Of a stretch of 64,000 nucleotides of DNA, positions 43,205 through 52,147 are shown piece by piece. The DNA is from Chitinophaga terrae (ex Kim and Jung 2007). Lineage in GTDB: Bacteria; Bacteroidota; Bacteroidia; Chitinophagales; Chitinophagaceae. The position numbers were made by a program, and so were the translations under genes. The notes below the pieces were generated by a model. It made no database searches and was not told the origin of the DNA. It was given only the letters and a program-made list of their open reading frames with translations. The stretch's first letter is position 1. The number at the start of each line of letters is the position of its first letter. Where the stretch lies: the NCBI RefSeq assembly GCF_900107795.1, contig NZ_FNRL01000001.1:306544-370543 (forward strand), in the 5' to 3' direction.

Positions 43205-46200
43205 ATGTCAAGAAAAATACTTTCAATATTGTTTAAGAAGTATTTGTCAATATTTATTGTTTTATGCATGTCATCCACTAGTATATATGGATTAGCAGCA
43301 GGTCAATCGTCAAAGGTCACTATAAATGGCAAAAATCTCTCGATCATAAGCATTTTATCTTCAATAAAAAAGCAAACTGGCAAGAAGATCAAAATCAATG
43401 TTGACAGCGATTTAATAAATAAAAAAGATGTCACCATCAATTTTGTCAATGCCGATCTGGATGAGGTCATTAAATATCTTAATAATATATTATCATCCTT
43501 TTACCTCAAACATACCAATAATACAATCCTTCTAAACTCATTAGAAAATACAACAGTAAGAATTGATTCTATTCCACAAATGGTAAGTGGATGGGTAAAA
43601 GACAATCAGGGTAATGCAATTCCTGGTGCAACCATTAAAATTAAGAACAGTATTAAAGGAACAACGACCGACGATAATGGAAAATTCACGCTAGCGAATG
43701 TTTCGACTGGTTCAAAACTAATCATCTCTTCTGTTGGATATCAAACAAAAGAGCTTATTGCTACTGAAAGAAATATTGTAACAGAACTGTACCCATTTGT
43801 TAACAACCTAAATGAAACCCAAATTATAGCTTATGGAACCAGAACAAAACGTCTAAATACAGGCAACGTAAGCACACTCAAGGCGTCACAAATTCAAGAT
43901 ATGCCTGTCAGTAATCCTTTATTAGCCATTCAGGGCCGCCTTCCGGGTGTCGAAATCACCCCTGCGAATGGATTGCCCGGTGCAGGTATCAAAGTTAGAG
44001 TACAAGGTACCAACAGCATATTAAACGGTAGTGATCCATTAATAATCATTGACAACGTTCCATTCCCTTCCCAATCTATAGCGTTCGGACCGTATGCAAA
44101 CGATGCTGTATCAACGATACTGGGAACCAGTGGAGGCAGTTCCACGCAGCTTGGCAACCCATTGAGCTTTTTAAGTTCGGGCGACATTGAAAGTATTGAT
44201 GTATTAAAAGGCGCAGATGCCACGTCAATTTATGGTTCCAGAGCAGCAAATGGGGCCATTCTCATCACTACAAGGAGAGGGAAAGGCGGCAGCAAGACGT
44301 CAGTCACTGTAAACATTCAGGCAGGCTTTACCGAAGTAGGGAGAAAGCTAAAGCTGCTAAATAGTTCCGAGTATCTAAATATGCGAAGAGAGGCTTTGAA
44401 AAATGAGGGAATAGCTGTCGGGCCGAGAGATTATGATTTAAACGGCTTCTATGATACTTCAATAGTTCACGATTGGCAAAAAGAACTTGTTGGAAACAAA
44501 GCGTTCAATAGCATTGCGTCTCTAAATATAGGAGGAGGTACCGACCTCATTTCATACCAATTAAGTGGAACATATATGCGGAATAATACAGTTTATCCCG
44601 AATATTTTCATCCACTCCATAATGATCAAGCCAGCCTGGCAACCAATATTTCCGGTAGCTCACCCAATAAAAGATTTAAGTTTAACTTTTCGTCGTATTA
44701 TACCTACGGCTCCAACAAGCTACCGACTCTCGACTATATGTCTCCCGCGCTCAGCCTACTACCTGTAGGTGTAAACCTTCTTACTCCCGATGGAAAATTA
44801 AACTGGCTGCCTAACTCTTCAGGTACCGAAACCTGGAATAATCCGATCGTAAACAGCGTAAAAACATACGAAAGAACAACCAATGTGATATTAGAATCGT
44901 TGAGTTTATCTTTTGAAATACTACCCGGCCTTAAACTATCCAGCAATTTTGGATATAATAAGAATATAATCGAGGACATCGGTACCACACCACTGGCAGC
45001 GTTAAGCCCATCGCAGATAAGCCTCGGCCAGCAAAGTCAGCTAAAGATTCAGACCGGGACCAGTACTTCTATCAACATAGAACCAATGCTAACATATTAC
45101 AAGACTTTCAAAAAAAGTACAATCGAAGCGTTAATAGGTGGAACTATAAATAGATCAAGTCAGATTTTCAGAGGTTACGTTGGTCAGGGATTCAGCACTG
45201 ATCTACTGATTAAAGACATTCAATCTGCAAATTCTATAATAGGAGTTTTAACAAATGAATCAATCTACAAATATTTCGCCGGATTTGGACGGGTCAATTA
45301 CAATTTTGACGGAAAATATATTATCCAATTGACCGGGCGGCGGGATGGAAGTTCAAGATTTGGTCCGGATAATAGATACCATTCCTTTGGATCCATTGGG
45401 GGAGCGTGGATTTTCTCTGAAGAACAGGCAATAAAAGAAAAACTGCCGTGGTTATTCTTTGGTAAATTGCGGGGCAGCTATGGTACAAGCGGAAATGATC
45501 AAATAGGAGACTACACCTATTTGACCTTATATGCACCAATACCCACAAGCCGCCCATATCAAGGTGTTATTGGATTATCCCCATCTGCGTTAACTAATTC
45601 GTCTTTACAATGGGAAGAAGTAAAAAAACTGGAAGTAGGTCTCGACGTTGGATTCCTCGAAAATAGAATATCTGTAAATGCGAATTATGCACAAAACAGA
45701 TCATCAAATCAATTGCTTCCCCTAACCCTTCCTTCAATTTCTGGTTTCTCATCTGTCTATGTTAATTTCCCTGCAAAGGTCCAAAACAAATCGTGGGAGC
45801 TTACACTTAATACAATCAACATCAAAAAACCTAATCTATCCTGGTCAACCACCGCTACGCTAACTATTCCTAAAAATAAATTACTATCGTTCCCCGGCTT
45901 GGAGGAAAGTCCATTTTCAAACACCTATGAAGTCGGCCAACCAGTTGTAGGCTTTCAAAAAATATTCAAAACCGCTGGCATTAACGATACAACTGGCGTA
46001 TTTCAGTTTTATGATAGCAAAGGAAATATAACTAGTAACCCAGATTACATAAAAGATGCAATCCATCCTGGAGTAGCAATTTCTAAGCTTAACGGCGCAT
46101 TAGTAAACACCATTTCTTACAATAACTTTTCGTTTAGCATCCTTTTCACCTTTAACAAAGGAACTGTTCTTACTCCGGCAATAACTCCTATGCCTGGTAC

Positions 46201-46552
46201 ATTTGGAAAGAACTTTCCTCATTATTACTTGAATAGATGGCAAAAACCTGGAGACAAGGCAGAGTATCAGAAATATTCAATATATAGCAATTATACCCCA
46301 TACTATTATTATCTGGCGCTTGGGGACAATGCATATATTAATCAATACTATTTGAGATGCGGTAACATATCTCTATATTATGAAATTCCATCAAAACTGA
46401 GGAAAAACTTATCCATGCAGGCTTGCAATATATATGCTCAAATAATGAACCCGTTTGTCATCACCAACAATAAAAAGGTATTAGATCCTGAGACATCTAA
46501 TAGTCTTCCTCCGTTAAAAGCTTTTAATATTGGTATTAAAGCAACTTTTTAG
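43205..46552 (+). CDS. SusC/RagA-type transporter with N-terminal STN domain
   Basis: An 1115-residue transporter, longer than the other SusC proteins here because it has a secretin/TonB short N-terminal (STN) domain (about 37-105; LSIISILSSIKKQTGKKIKIN, VTINFVNADLDEVIKYLNNIL) before the carboxypeptidase-like domain (about 127-205). The usual GYGTQ linker reads IAYGTRTKRLNTG. The plug has GADATSIYGSRAANGA and the barrel ends in FNIGIKATF. STN domains normally signal to a FecR-type anti-sigma protein, yet no FecR/sigma pair is adjacent. It forms an operon with susD and GH2 downstream. Confidence 0.93.
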   Translation: MSRKILSILFKKYLSIFIVLCMSSTSIYGLAAGQSSKVTINGKNLSIISILSSIKKQTGKKIKINVDSDLINKKDVTINFVNADLDEVIKYLNNILSSFYLKHTNNTILLNSLENTTVRIDSIPQMVSGWVKDNQGNAIPGATIKIKNSIKGTTTDDNGKFTLANVSTGSKLIISSVGYQTKELIATERNIVTELYPFVNNLNETQIIAYGTRTKRLNTGNVSTLKASQIQDMPVSNPLLAIQGRLPGVEITPANGLPGAGIKVRVQGTNSILNGSDPLIIIDNVPFPSQSIAFGPYANDAVSTILGTSGGSSTQLGNPLSFLSSGDIESIDVLKGADATSIYGSRAANGAILITTRRGKGGSKTSVTVNIQAGFTEVGRKLKLLNSSEYLNMRREALKNEGIAVGPRDYDLNGFYDTSIVHDWQKELVGNKAFNSIASLNIGGGTDLISYQLSGTYMRNNTVYPEYFHPLHNDQASLATNISGSSPNKRFKFNFSSYYTYGSNKLPTLDYMSPALSLLPVGVNLLTPDGKLNWLPNSSGTETWNNPIVNSVKTYERTTNVILESLSLSFEILPGLKLSSNFGYNKNIIEDIGTTPLAALSPSQISLGQQSQLKIQTGTSTSINIEPMLTYYKTFKKSTIEALIGGTINRSSQIFRGYVGQGFSTDLLIKDIQSANSIIGVLTNESIYKYFAGFGRVNYNFDGKYIIQLTGRRDGSSRFGPDNRYHSFGSIGGAWIFSEEQAIKEKLPWLFFGKLRGSYGTSGNDQIGDYTYLTLYAPIPTSRPYQGVIGLSPSALTNSSLQWEEVKKLEVGLDVGFLENRISVNANYAQNRSSNQLLPLTLPSISGFSSVYVNFPAKVQNKSWELTLNTINIKKPNLSWSTTATLTIPKNKLLSFPGLEESPFSNTYEVGQPVVGFQKIFKTAGINDTTGVFQFYDSKGNITSNPDYIKDAIHPGVAISKLNGALVNTISYNNFSFSILFTFNKGTVLTPAITPMPGTFGKNFPHYYLNRWQKPGDKAEYQKYSIYSNYTPYYYYLALGDNAYINQYYLRCGNISLYYEIPSKLRKNLSMQACNIYAQIMNPFVITNNKKVLDPETSNSLPPLKAFNIGIKATF

Positions 46553-46589
46553 CATCCAAAAACTTTAAGCGATTTAATCTCCTATTATC

Positions 46590-48032
46590 ATGTTTAAACT
46601 GTCAATATATTTCAAAATAATTTTACTTTCAGCGCTCCTCCTCGTTGGCTGTAAGAAATTAGTAGACGTTAAAAATCCAAATAATCGGTTATTAAAGGAA
46701 GTCGTCTTTTCGACAGATCAAGCTGCTATCGGTGTACTCAATAACCTATTCATAGGTATTTCTACAGGACTTTATAGTGGCGAGTTAAGCAGTATTCCTT
46801 TAATAACCGGTTTATCTTCCGATGAACTGATCATATATGATTTCAATATAAATCAGGAATTTACCTGGTATTATCAAAACAATTTTACCCCACAACTTTT
46901 CCAAACCAATCCTTTAATATGGGGAAATGTATATAGTAAAATATATACTATCAATGATGCGATATCGGGTCTGTCTGAAGCCACTAAGCTCACGGCATCA
47001 GTTAGAAATCAACTTCTGGGAGAAGCAAAATTCTTAAGAGCCTTTTGTTATTTCTATTTGACGAATCTCTTTGGTGATGTCGCATTAGCCATCACTCCAG
47101 ACTATAAAGTAACAGGACAATTATCAAGAATAAGCCAAGACGAAATCTTCAAACAGATCATAGATGATTTACTTGATGCCCAAAGTTTACTGAGTGACAA
47201 ATTTCTGGATGGTACCTTATTAAAAGAGACGACCGAAAGAGTAAGACCGACTAAATGGGCTGCGACCGCATTACTCGCAAAAGTTTATCTATATACCAAA
47301 AAGTATGATCTGTCTGAACAAGAAGCAACTAAAGTTATTTCTAACAATACTTTATTTAGACTGGACAGCTTAAATATGACGTTCTTAAAAAACAGTAATG
47401 AGGCTATATGGCAGATACAACCAACACAGGATATATTTAATACTATGAATGGAAGCTTCTTTGTATTAAGCGATGGAATTGGACCTGAATTTTCCAAACC
47501 AACATATTTGAACAATAGGCTGGTAAAAAGCTTCGAGATTGGAGATAGAAGGAAAGCAGTATGGACCGGCGTAGCTAGGGATACAGCCAATGGCATTGAC
47601 TATTATTATCCTTATAAGTACAAAGCCTACCTTCCTATCCAGCCTTCAGACCCACTGACAGAATATTATATGATGTTAAGACTCGGAGAACAGTTTTTGA
47701 TTAGGTCGGAGGCCAGAGCAGAACAGAATAAGTTGTCCGATGCGCTTGAGGACCTAAAAAAAATCAGGAATAGAGCTTGGCTTCCTGATATCAAACCAAC
47801 GAACAAATCTGAGTTACTTTCGGCGATTCAACATGAAAGACAAGTGGAATTATTTGTTGAATGGGGTGATAGATGGTTCGATTTGCGCCGGACGGGAAAT
47901 ATCGATAAAGTAATGAGTATTGTTACTCCCGAAAAAGGAAATTCACAATGGAGCAACTATAAAAAATATCTTCCGATTCCAGTGAGTGAGATACGAGCTA
48001 ATGCACATTTGACTCAAACACAAGGCTACTAA
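46590..48032 (+). CDS. SusD/RagB-type surface lipoprotein (island)
   Basis: A 480-residue partner of the STN-type SusC, 37 bp downstream of it. The lipoprotein signal ends LLVGC (C21), followed by KKLVDVKNPNNRL. Family blocks: LLGEAKFLRAFCYFYLTNLFGDVAL near 145, MLRLGEQFLIRSEARAEQ near 365, HERQVELFVEWGDRWFDLRRTG near 410 and KKYLPIPVSEIRANAHLTQT at the end, closing QTQGY. AT-rich codon use matches the island. Confidence 0.95.
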   Translation: MFKLSIYFKIILLSALLLVGCKKLVDVKNPNNRLLKEVVFSTDQAAIGVLNNLFIGISTGLYSGELSSIPLITGLSSDELIIYDFNINQEFTWYYQNNFTPQLFQTNPLIWGNVYSKIYTINDAISGLSEATKLTASVRNQLLGEAKFLRAFCYFYLTNLFGDVALAITPDYKVTGQLSRISQDEIFKQIIDDLLDAQSLLSDKFLDGTLLKETTERVRPTKWAATALLAKVYLYTKKYDLSEQEATKVISNNTLFRLDSLNMTFLKNSNEAIWQIQPTQDIFNTMNGSFFVLSDGIGPEFSKPTYLNNRLVKSFEIGDRRKAVWTGVARDTANGIDYYYPYKYKAYLPIQPSDPLTEYYMMLRLGEQFLIRSEARAEQNKLSDALEDLKKIRNRAWLPDIKPTNKSELLSAIQHERQVELFVEWGDRWFDLRRTGNIDKVMSIVTPEKGNSQWSNYKKYLPIPVSEIRANAHLTQTQGY

Positions 48033-48077
48033 GTACGTTTAATAGACGCTAATAATAGATAGTTTAAAATAATTTAA

Positions 48078-50741
48078 ATGGACAGAATAATAAAAAAAGA
48101 GGTTCTATTTATATTAATGTTAGTTGTTACTTTCAGCAAAAGTACATATTCACAAAAGGAAGGCATGAAAACCAGATGGTTTGGTTTCGTTCCTTCAAAT
48201 GATTTGTATCCTCGCCCTCAGTTGCAGAGAAGTAATTGGACCAACTTGAATGGCAAATGGCAATATGTAATAACTGATACTTTAACAACTCAACCAGTTT
48301 TTTCGAAAGATTCAATTATTGTCCCATTTCCAATTGAATCTATGTTGTCGGGAGTACAAAAAACGATATATCCTAATCAGTTATTATGGTATAGAAGAGT
48401 TTTTACAATTGACGACACAAACGAATCATATCTTTTAAACTTTGGTGCAGTTGACTATTTCAGTAGCGTTTTTATCAATGGCAAGTTTGTTGGATCCCAC
48501 AGTGGCGGATATCTCCCATTTGGTTTTGACATTAGCAAATTTATCCATAAGGGAGAAAATGAAATTATAGTAAAAGTTGCTGATCCAACGGATACGGGAG
48601 TAAATCCCCATGGAAAGCAGGCCCTCTATCCAGAGAACATATATTATACATCCAGTACTGGTATCTGGCAGACAGTTTGGCTGGAACATGTAAGTAGAAA
48701 CCATGTTAGATCAATTAAAACCACTCCCAATATTGATGAAGAATCTGTCGAAATAAATATTAATTTGACTACAACTGACAGAATAAATAACTTAAAAGTC
48801 CAAGCTGTTGTCCGGTCAGGATCTTTACAAATCGCAAAAAAAACCATAGCCATAGTCACGGGCGAAAATGAAAGTAAGTTCATCTTAAATATTCCAAATG
48901 CGCGTCTCTGGTCACCTGAAGATCCACATTTATATACATTATCGGTGACGCTGATAAGTAATGAAAAAACTTTAGACAATGTAGAAAGTTACTTCGGGAT
49001 GCGAAAAATTGATATTCAGAAAGATGAAAAAGGAATGGATAGAATCTTTCTGAATAACCGGTATACATACAATCTTGGCACCTTGGACCAAGGATTTTGG
49101 CCAGACGGGTTATATACTGCTCCAAGCGACGATGCACTCTCATACGATATAAAGGCTATTAAGCAAATGGGGTTCAATACAATACGTAAACACATAAAAG
49201 TCGAGCCGGAACGATGGTATTATTATGCCGACAAACTTGGCATACTTGTATGGCAAGACTTTGTAAATCCACCTCATGGCTTACCAGAAGGATCAAGAGC
49301 TGTGTTTGAAAAAGAAATTAAAGAGACAGTTGACCATTTATATAATCATCCTTCAATCGTAACATGGGTGTTATTCAACGAGGGCTGGGGAGCTTATGAC
49401 CAAAAAAGGCTCACAAAATGGATAAAAATTTACGACCCATCTCGTTTAGTAAATGGACACTCAGGAGAAATGCTGTTTACCGACAACCACTTAAGGAGTA
49501 TGCCGAATGATCCCTGGGTTAATAGTGATATGGTTGATATTCACTCCTACCCATTCCCTAGAAACACACCAAGCCTCCCTGGAAAAGCTAAAGTTATAGG
49601 AGAATTTGGAGGTATAGGTGTATCCGTCAACAACCATGAATGGAACGATATGCAAGGCTGGGGATATGTTCAAGTAAATGCTCGTGACCTCATAACGCAA
49701 TATAGAAGAATGACTGACTCACTTAAATATTTGGAGAGAAACGGTCTAAGTGCGTCGATTTATACACAGCCATTTGATGTAGAAGGTGAAGAAAATGGGT
49801 TAATCACTTATGATAGAGAAATTATAAAATTACCGTTAGATTCTATAAGGTTATTAAACCAAATATTAGCTCGTCCGACAAGAGAAATTACAGAACCCAA
49901 TTTTTTTATTGCTCACAACTTAGATGTGAATGACAACGACGGAAAATTTGAGGAATTACTTGTAAAATATAAAAATGGAGATAGAGATTCTAGTATTCTT
50001 AGAAGATTAATACTAACAGCGTATAGACAGAAAAATCAAGAATTGGTGACTCAGATTGGTAAAGATTTTATATCCTGTATGTCCGCCCCCTTTAGTAAAA
50101 GTAATCTAATATTTATTAAATATATCACAAGAACTCCTCAAGACACAGGATTTCAATTATTCTTAAACAATGTTGAAAAAATTGACCTTGTGATGGGAAA
50201 AAATGTATCGCGAAATACAATTAAAGACATACTCAAAAAAAGTGTTGTTCCTGAGTATAAGATTGATACCACCAGAGTGTATGATTGGAATAAACTGGAA
50301 AAAGATATATCTGAAAAATATGGTGAGATAGGAGAAGAAACTATTCTTGGGCGCATTATGATCGAATACAGTGGGCTATTAGGCAATATACCTGATTGGG
50401 AAAAATTCGGCAAATATTATGTTTTATATTTTCAAAAAGCGCTCGAACACCCAGAATTTAATATAAATGCTATTTCTTGGCCACTTTTTGAACATGTGAC
50501 AGATCCAACAGTTCTTACTTTTGCCACTAAAGTAGTAAAATACAGCATAGATAATTGGGACAGGTCCCCCGAAATTCTGGACACCTACGCCAATCTGCTC
50601 CACAAAACTCAGCAAACACAAAAAGCAATAGAATGGGAAAGCAAGGCATTAGAATTGACCAAAGGCACTCGTGACGAAAAACTTTTCGCTGAAACCCTCC
50701 AAAAAATGAAAGACAACAAACCTACCTGGCCTCAAAACTAA
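48078..50741 (+). CDS. GH2 family glycoside hydrolase with a TPR-like C-terminal extension
   Basis: An 887-residue exported protein (signal about 1-25). A sugar-binding jelly roll (about 45-205), an immunoglobulin-like domain (about 208-310) and a TIM barrel (about 315-600) are in GH2 order. E435 in VLFNEGWG is the likely acid/base and E509 in KVIGEFGG the nucleophile. The last 280 residues (about 605-887) are helical and end in a repeat-like stretch (SIDNWDRSPEILDTYANLL, KAIEWESKALELT) like the helical tails attached to thioredoxin-family proteins in Bacteroidota; this is unusual on a glycosidase. Substrate not fixed (beta-galactoside-type is typical of the family). It ends the island susCD operon. 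Confidence 0.85.
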   Translation: MDRIIKKEVLFILMLVVTFSKSTYSQKEGMKTRWFGFVPSNDLYPRPQLQRSNWTNLNGKWQYVITDTLTTQPVFSKDSIIVPFPIESMLSGVQKTIYPNQLLWYRRVFTIDDTNESYLLNFGAVDYFSSVFINGKFVGSHSGGYLPFGFDISKFIHKGENEIIVKVADPTDTGVNPHGKQALYPENIYYTSSTGIWQTVWLEHVSRNHVRSIKTTPNIDEESVEININLTTTDRINNLKVQAVVRSGSLQIAKKTIAIVTGENESKFILNIPNARLWSPEDPHLYTLSVTLISNEKTLDNVESYFGMRKIDIQKDEKGMDRIFLNNRYTYNLGTLDQGFWPDGLYTAPSDDALSYDIKAIKQMGFNTIRKHIKVEPERWYYYADKLGILVWQDFVNPPHGLPEGSRAVFEKEIKETVDHLYNHPSIVTWVLFNEGWGAYDQKRLTKWIKIYDPSRLVNGHSGEMLFTDNHLRSMPNDPWVNSDMVDIHSYPFPRNTPSLPGKAKVIGEFGGIGVSVNNHEWNDMQGWGYVQVNARDLITQYRRMTDSLKYLERNGLSASIYTQPFDVEGEENGLITYDREIIKLPLDSIRLLNQILARPTREITEPNFFIAHNLDVNDNDGKFEELLVKYKNGDRDSSILRRLILTAYRQKNQELVTQIGKDFISCMSAPFSKSNLIFIKYITRTPQDTGFQLFLNNVEKIDLVMGKNVSRNTIKDILKKSVVPEYKIDTTRVYDWNKLEKDISEKYGEIGEETILGRIMIEYSGLLGNIPDWEKFGKYYVLYFQKALEHPEFNINAISWPLFEHVTDPTVLTFATKVVKYSIDNWDRSPEILDTYANLLHKTQQTQKAIEWESKALELTKGTRDEKLFAETLQKMKDNKPTWPQN

Positions 50742-50798
50742 CGCGGTTAGAACAAAGCCCATTTTGGGATTCCTACTTTGTTCTTCCATTTATAGATA

Positions 50799-50828
50799 GT
50801 CGCCAATATTCTTGTTGGCGACCTTTTT
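50799..50828 (+). terminator. Rho-independent terminator of the island susC-susD-GH2 operon
   Basis: GTCGCCAA and TTGGCGAC form an 8-bp stem with an 8-nt loop, followed by CTTTTT, about 60 bp after the GH2 stop codon. Confidence 0.88.
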
Positions 50829-50883
50829 AAAAAAATTTTAAAACATCCTTAAAAAAATTTCTAAAAAAAACTTTAAAACTATG

Positions 50884-50920
50884 GTACCTTTTAAATTTCA
50901 CAAGTGTATTTACTATAAAC
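50884..50920 (+). promoter_or_regulatory. Upstream element shared with the island susC (copy upstream of the AraC-type gene)
   Basis: GTACCTTTTAAATTTCAC then GTGTATTTACTATAAAC, aligned to 43130-43166 with only a few differences and one single-base gap. It lies 98 bp before the AraC-type gene. Together the two copies mark a probable common promoter/regulator site. Confidence 0.55.
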
Positions 50921-50981
50921 AAGAGTTCTTTTTTCTAAACAAAATAAAACTTCATTCATTAACCCTAAATTTTTTGGTAAA

Positions 50982-51983
50982 ATGAAATCAAGAAGAAGAA
51001 GTCGAATAGATTTTCCGATTGAAGCTAAAGTAACCAAACTTAGCTCAATCGATGACCTTCCTGAGGAATTCAGTCATCTGTTGGTTGGCAACCCTGAAGT
51101 AATTAGCGTTTCCGACGAAGATGTTGAAATGGTACACCAGATCATGAGGCTCGAAAACATGACTGTATGGTATCATGATGTTTTCCCAAGAACAGCCCTA
51201 ATCCTGGCCCCATACACCGACAGGAAGGTCATTTCTTTTAGGTTCCTCGCCCGGAACATTATCCTCGAAACCATGGAAGACGGTAAACCATACCGCGTAG
51301 CAGAAAGAGAAATTACCATCTACCAGGTAGAAAATACCGCTCCAGAAATCTATGTTGGAGATGTAGACGTACTCTTTATTTGCGCCATCAACATGGATCA
51401 AAGACAATTAGCAAACATCGTAGCCCAACACCCGGAACTCCAATGCTTCCTGGACCGCTACTCCAAAGATGAAGCCTATAAAGAAATGGTCGACCAACGA
51501 TTTATCATCAGCAAATTTGCTGAATGGATGATGGAAGTAGTCAGCAAATTCAGAGGGTCGCTTCTCGCTACCACCCTCCTGAAACAAAAATGCGCCACCA
51601 ACATGTTATTGAACGTAGCAGCACAGTTTCACCAGTCGCATAAATCAGCCCATGTGCCCAAACGCATGCAGAAAATCTTAATCCGCGCTGTAGAATACCT
51701 GGACGACCATCTCAGGGAACCTATAGACGTCGAAAAGATGGCCGCTGCCTTGGGCACTTTTCCTGGCCTGCTCGTCAACAACTTCATACGCAGAAACGCC
51801 ATGACAATGGAAGAATTCCAGTTCCATCAAAGAATGATCAGAGCCTTTCATCTCGCCGCTAATACAAGCCTCTCTGCAGAAGTGATCAGCGACATCGTCG
51901 GCATCTTCGATGTCAATATCCTCTCAGAAAAGTTTACAGCATATTTCAACTGTTCCATCGAAAGCCTTAGAAGTGCGCAATGA
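50982..51983 (+). CDS. AraC-type transcriptional regulator
   Basis: A 333-residue cytoplasmic protein. The C-terminal part (about 228-330) is an AraC-like double helix-turn-helix: ILIRAVEYLDDHLREPIDVEKMAAALG, then RMIRAFHLAANTSLSAEVISDIVGIFDVNILSEKFTAYFNCSIESLR. The N-terminal sensing region (about 1-220) has no family I recognise. The first part of the gene is AT-rich like the island, while the rest uses C-ending codons, so the island boundary falls in or near it. The shared upstream element suggests that it controls itself and the island susC operon. Confidence 0.8.
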   Translation: MKSRRRSRIDFPIEAKVTKLSSIDDLPEEFSHLLVGNPEVISVSDEDVEMVHQIMRLENMTVWYHDVFPRTALILAPYTDRKVISFRFLARNIILETMEDGKPYRVAEREITIYQVENTAPEIYVGDVDVLFICAINMDQRQLANIVAQHPELQCFLDRYSKDEAYKEMVDQRFIISKFAEWMMEVVSKFRGSLLATTLLKQKCATNMLLNVAAQFHQSHKSAHVPKRMQKILIRAVEYLDDHLREPIDVEKMAAALGTFPGLLVNNFIRRNAMTMEEFQFHQRMIRAFHLAANTSLSAEVISDIVGIFDVNILSEKFTAYFNCSIESLRSAQ

Positions 51984-52147
51984 AGAGGTATGTCCTTTCC
52001 AGGGGAAAGGTCGTAGACACATTGGGTTACAATTAAGTGGGGCTAGTCTTGGCCCTACATCTTCTTTCCCCTCAAAATAACCCTTCGCTTTTTCAGTTAA
52101 AAAGATTCAGTAAATTACTGTTCTTTCAAAACTAAAAAGCAAGGGTT
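51984..52147 (+). promoter_or_regulatory. Intergenic segment with several complementary stretches
   Basis: CCTTTCC/GGAAAGG (51994-52010) can pair locally, but AGGGGAAAG can instead pair with CTTTCCCCT (52064-52072). GGGTTA (52024) can pair with TAACCC (52078), and GGGGCTA-GTC-TTGGCCC forms another stem. Mutually exclusive pairings are suggestive of an attenuator or structured leader in front of the SDR gene. No known class matched. Confidence 0.3.

Larger units (their letters stand above)
33960..50980. other. AT-rich genomic island
   Basis: Base composition changes abruptly just upstream of the GH127 gene and returns to the window's norm within the AraC-type regulator gene. Coding regions inside use AT-ending codons (AAT, ATA, TTA, AAA), unlike flanking genes. 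Contents: beta-barrel receptor, three small two-Cys peptides, S9 peptidase, CPTC thioredoxin-like protein, GT-C-like membrane protein, and SusC/SusD/GH2. No integrase, transposase, tRNA or flanking direct repeat was seen, so the way it was acquired is unknown. Peptide gene 40496-40744 looks less AT-rich than its neighbours. Confidence 0.7.
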
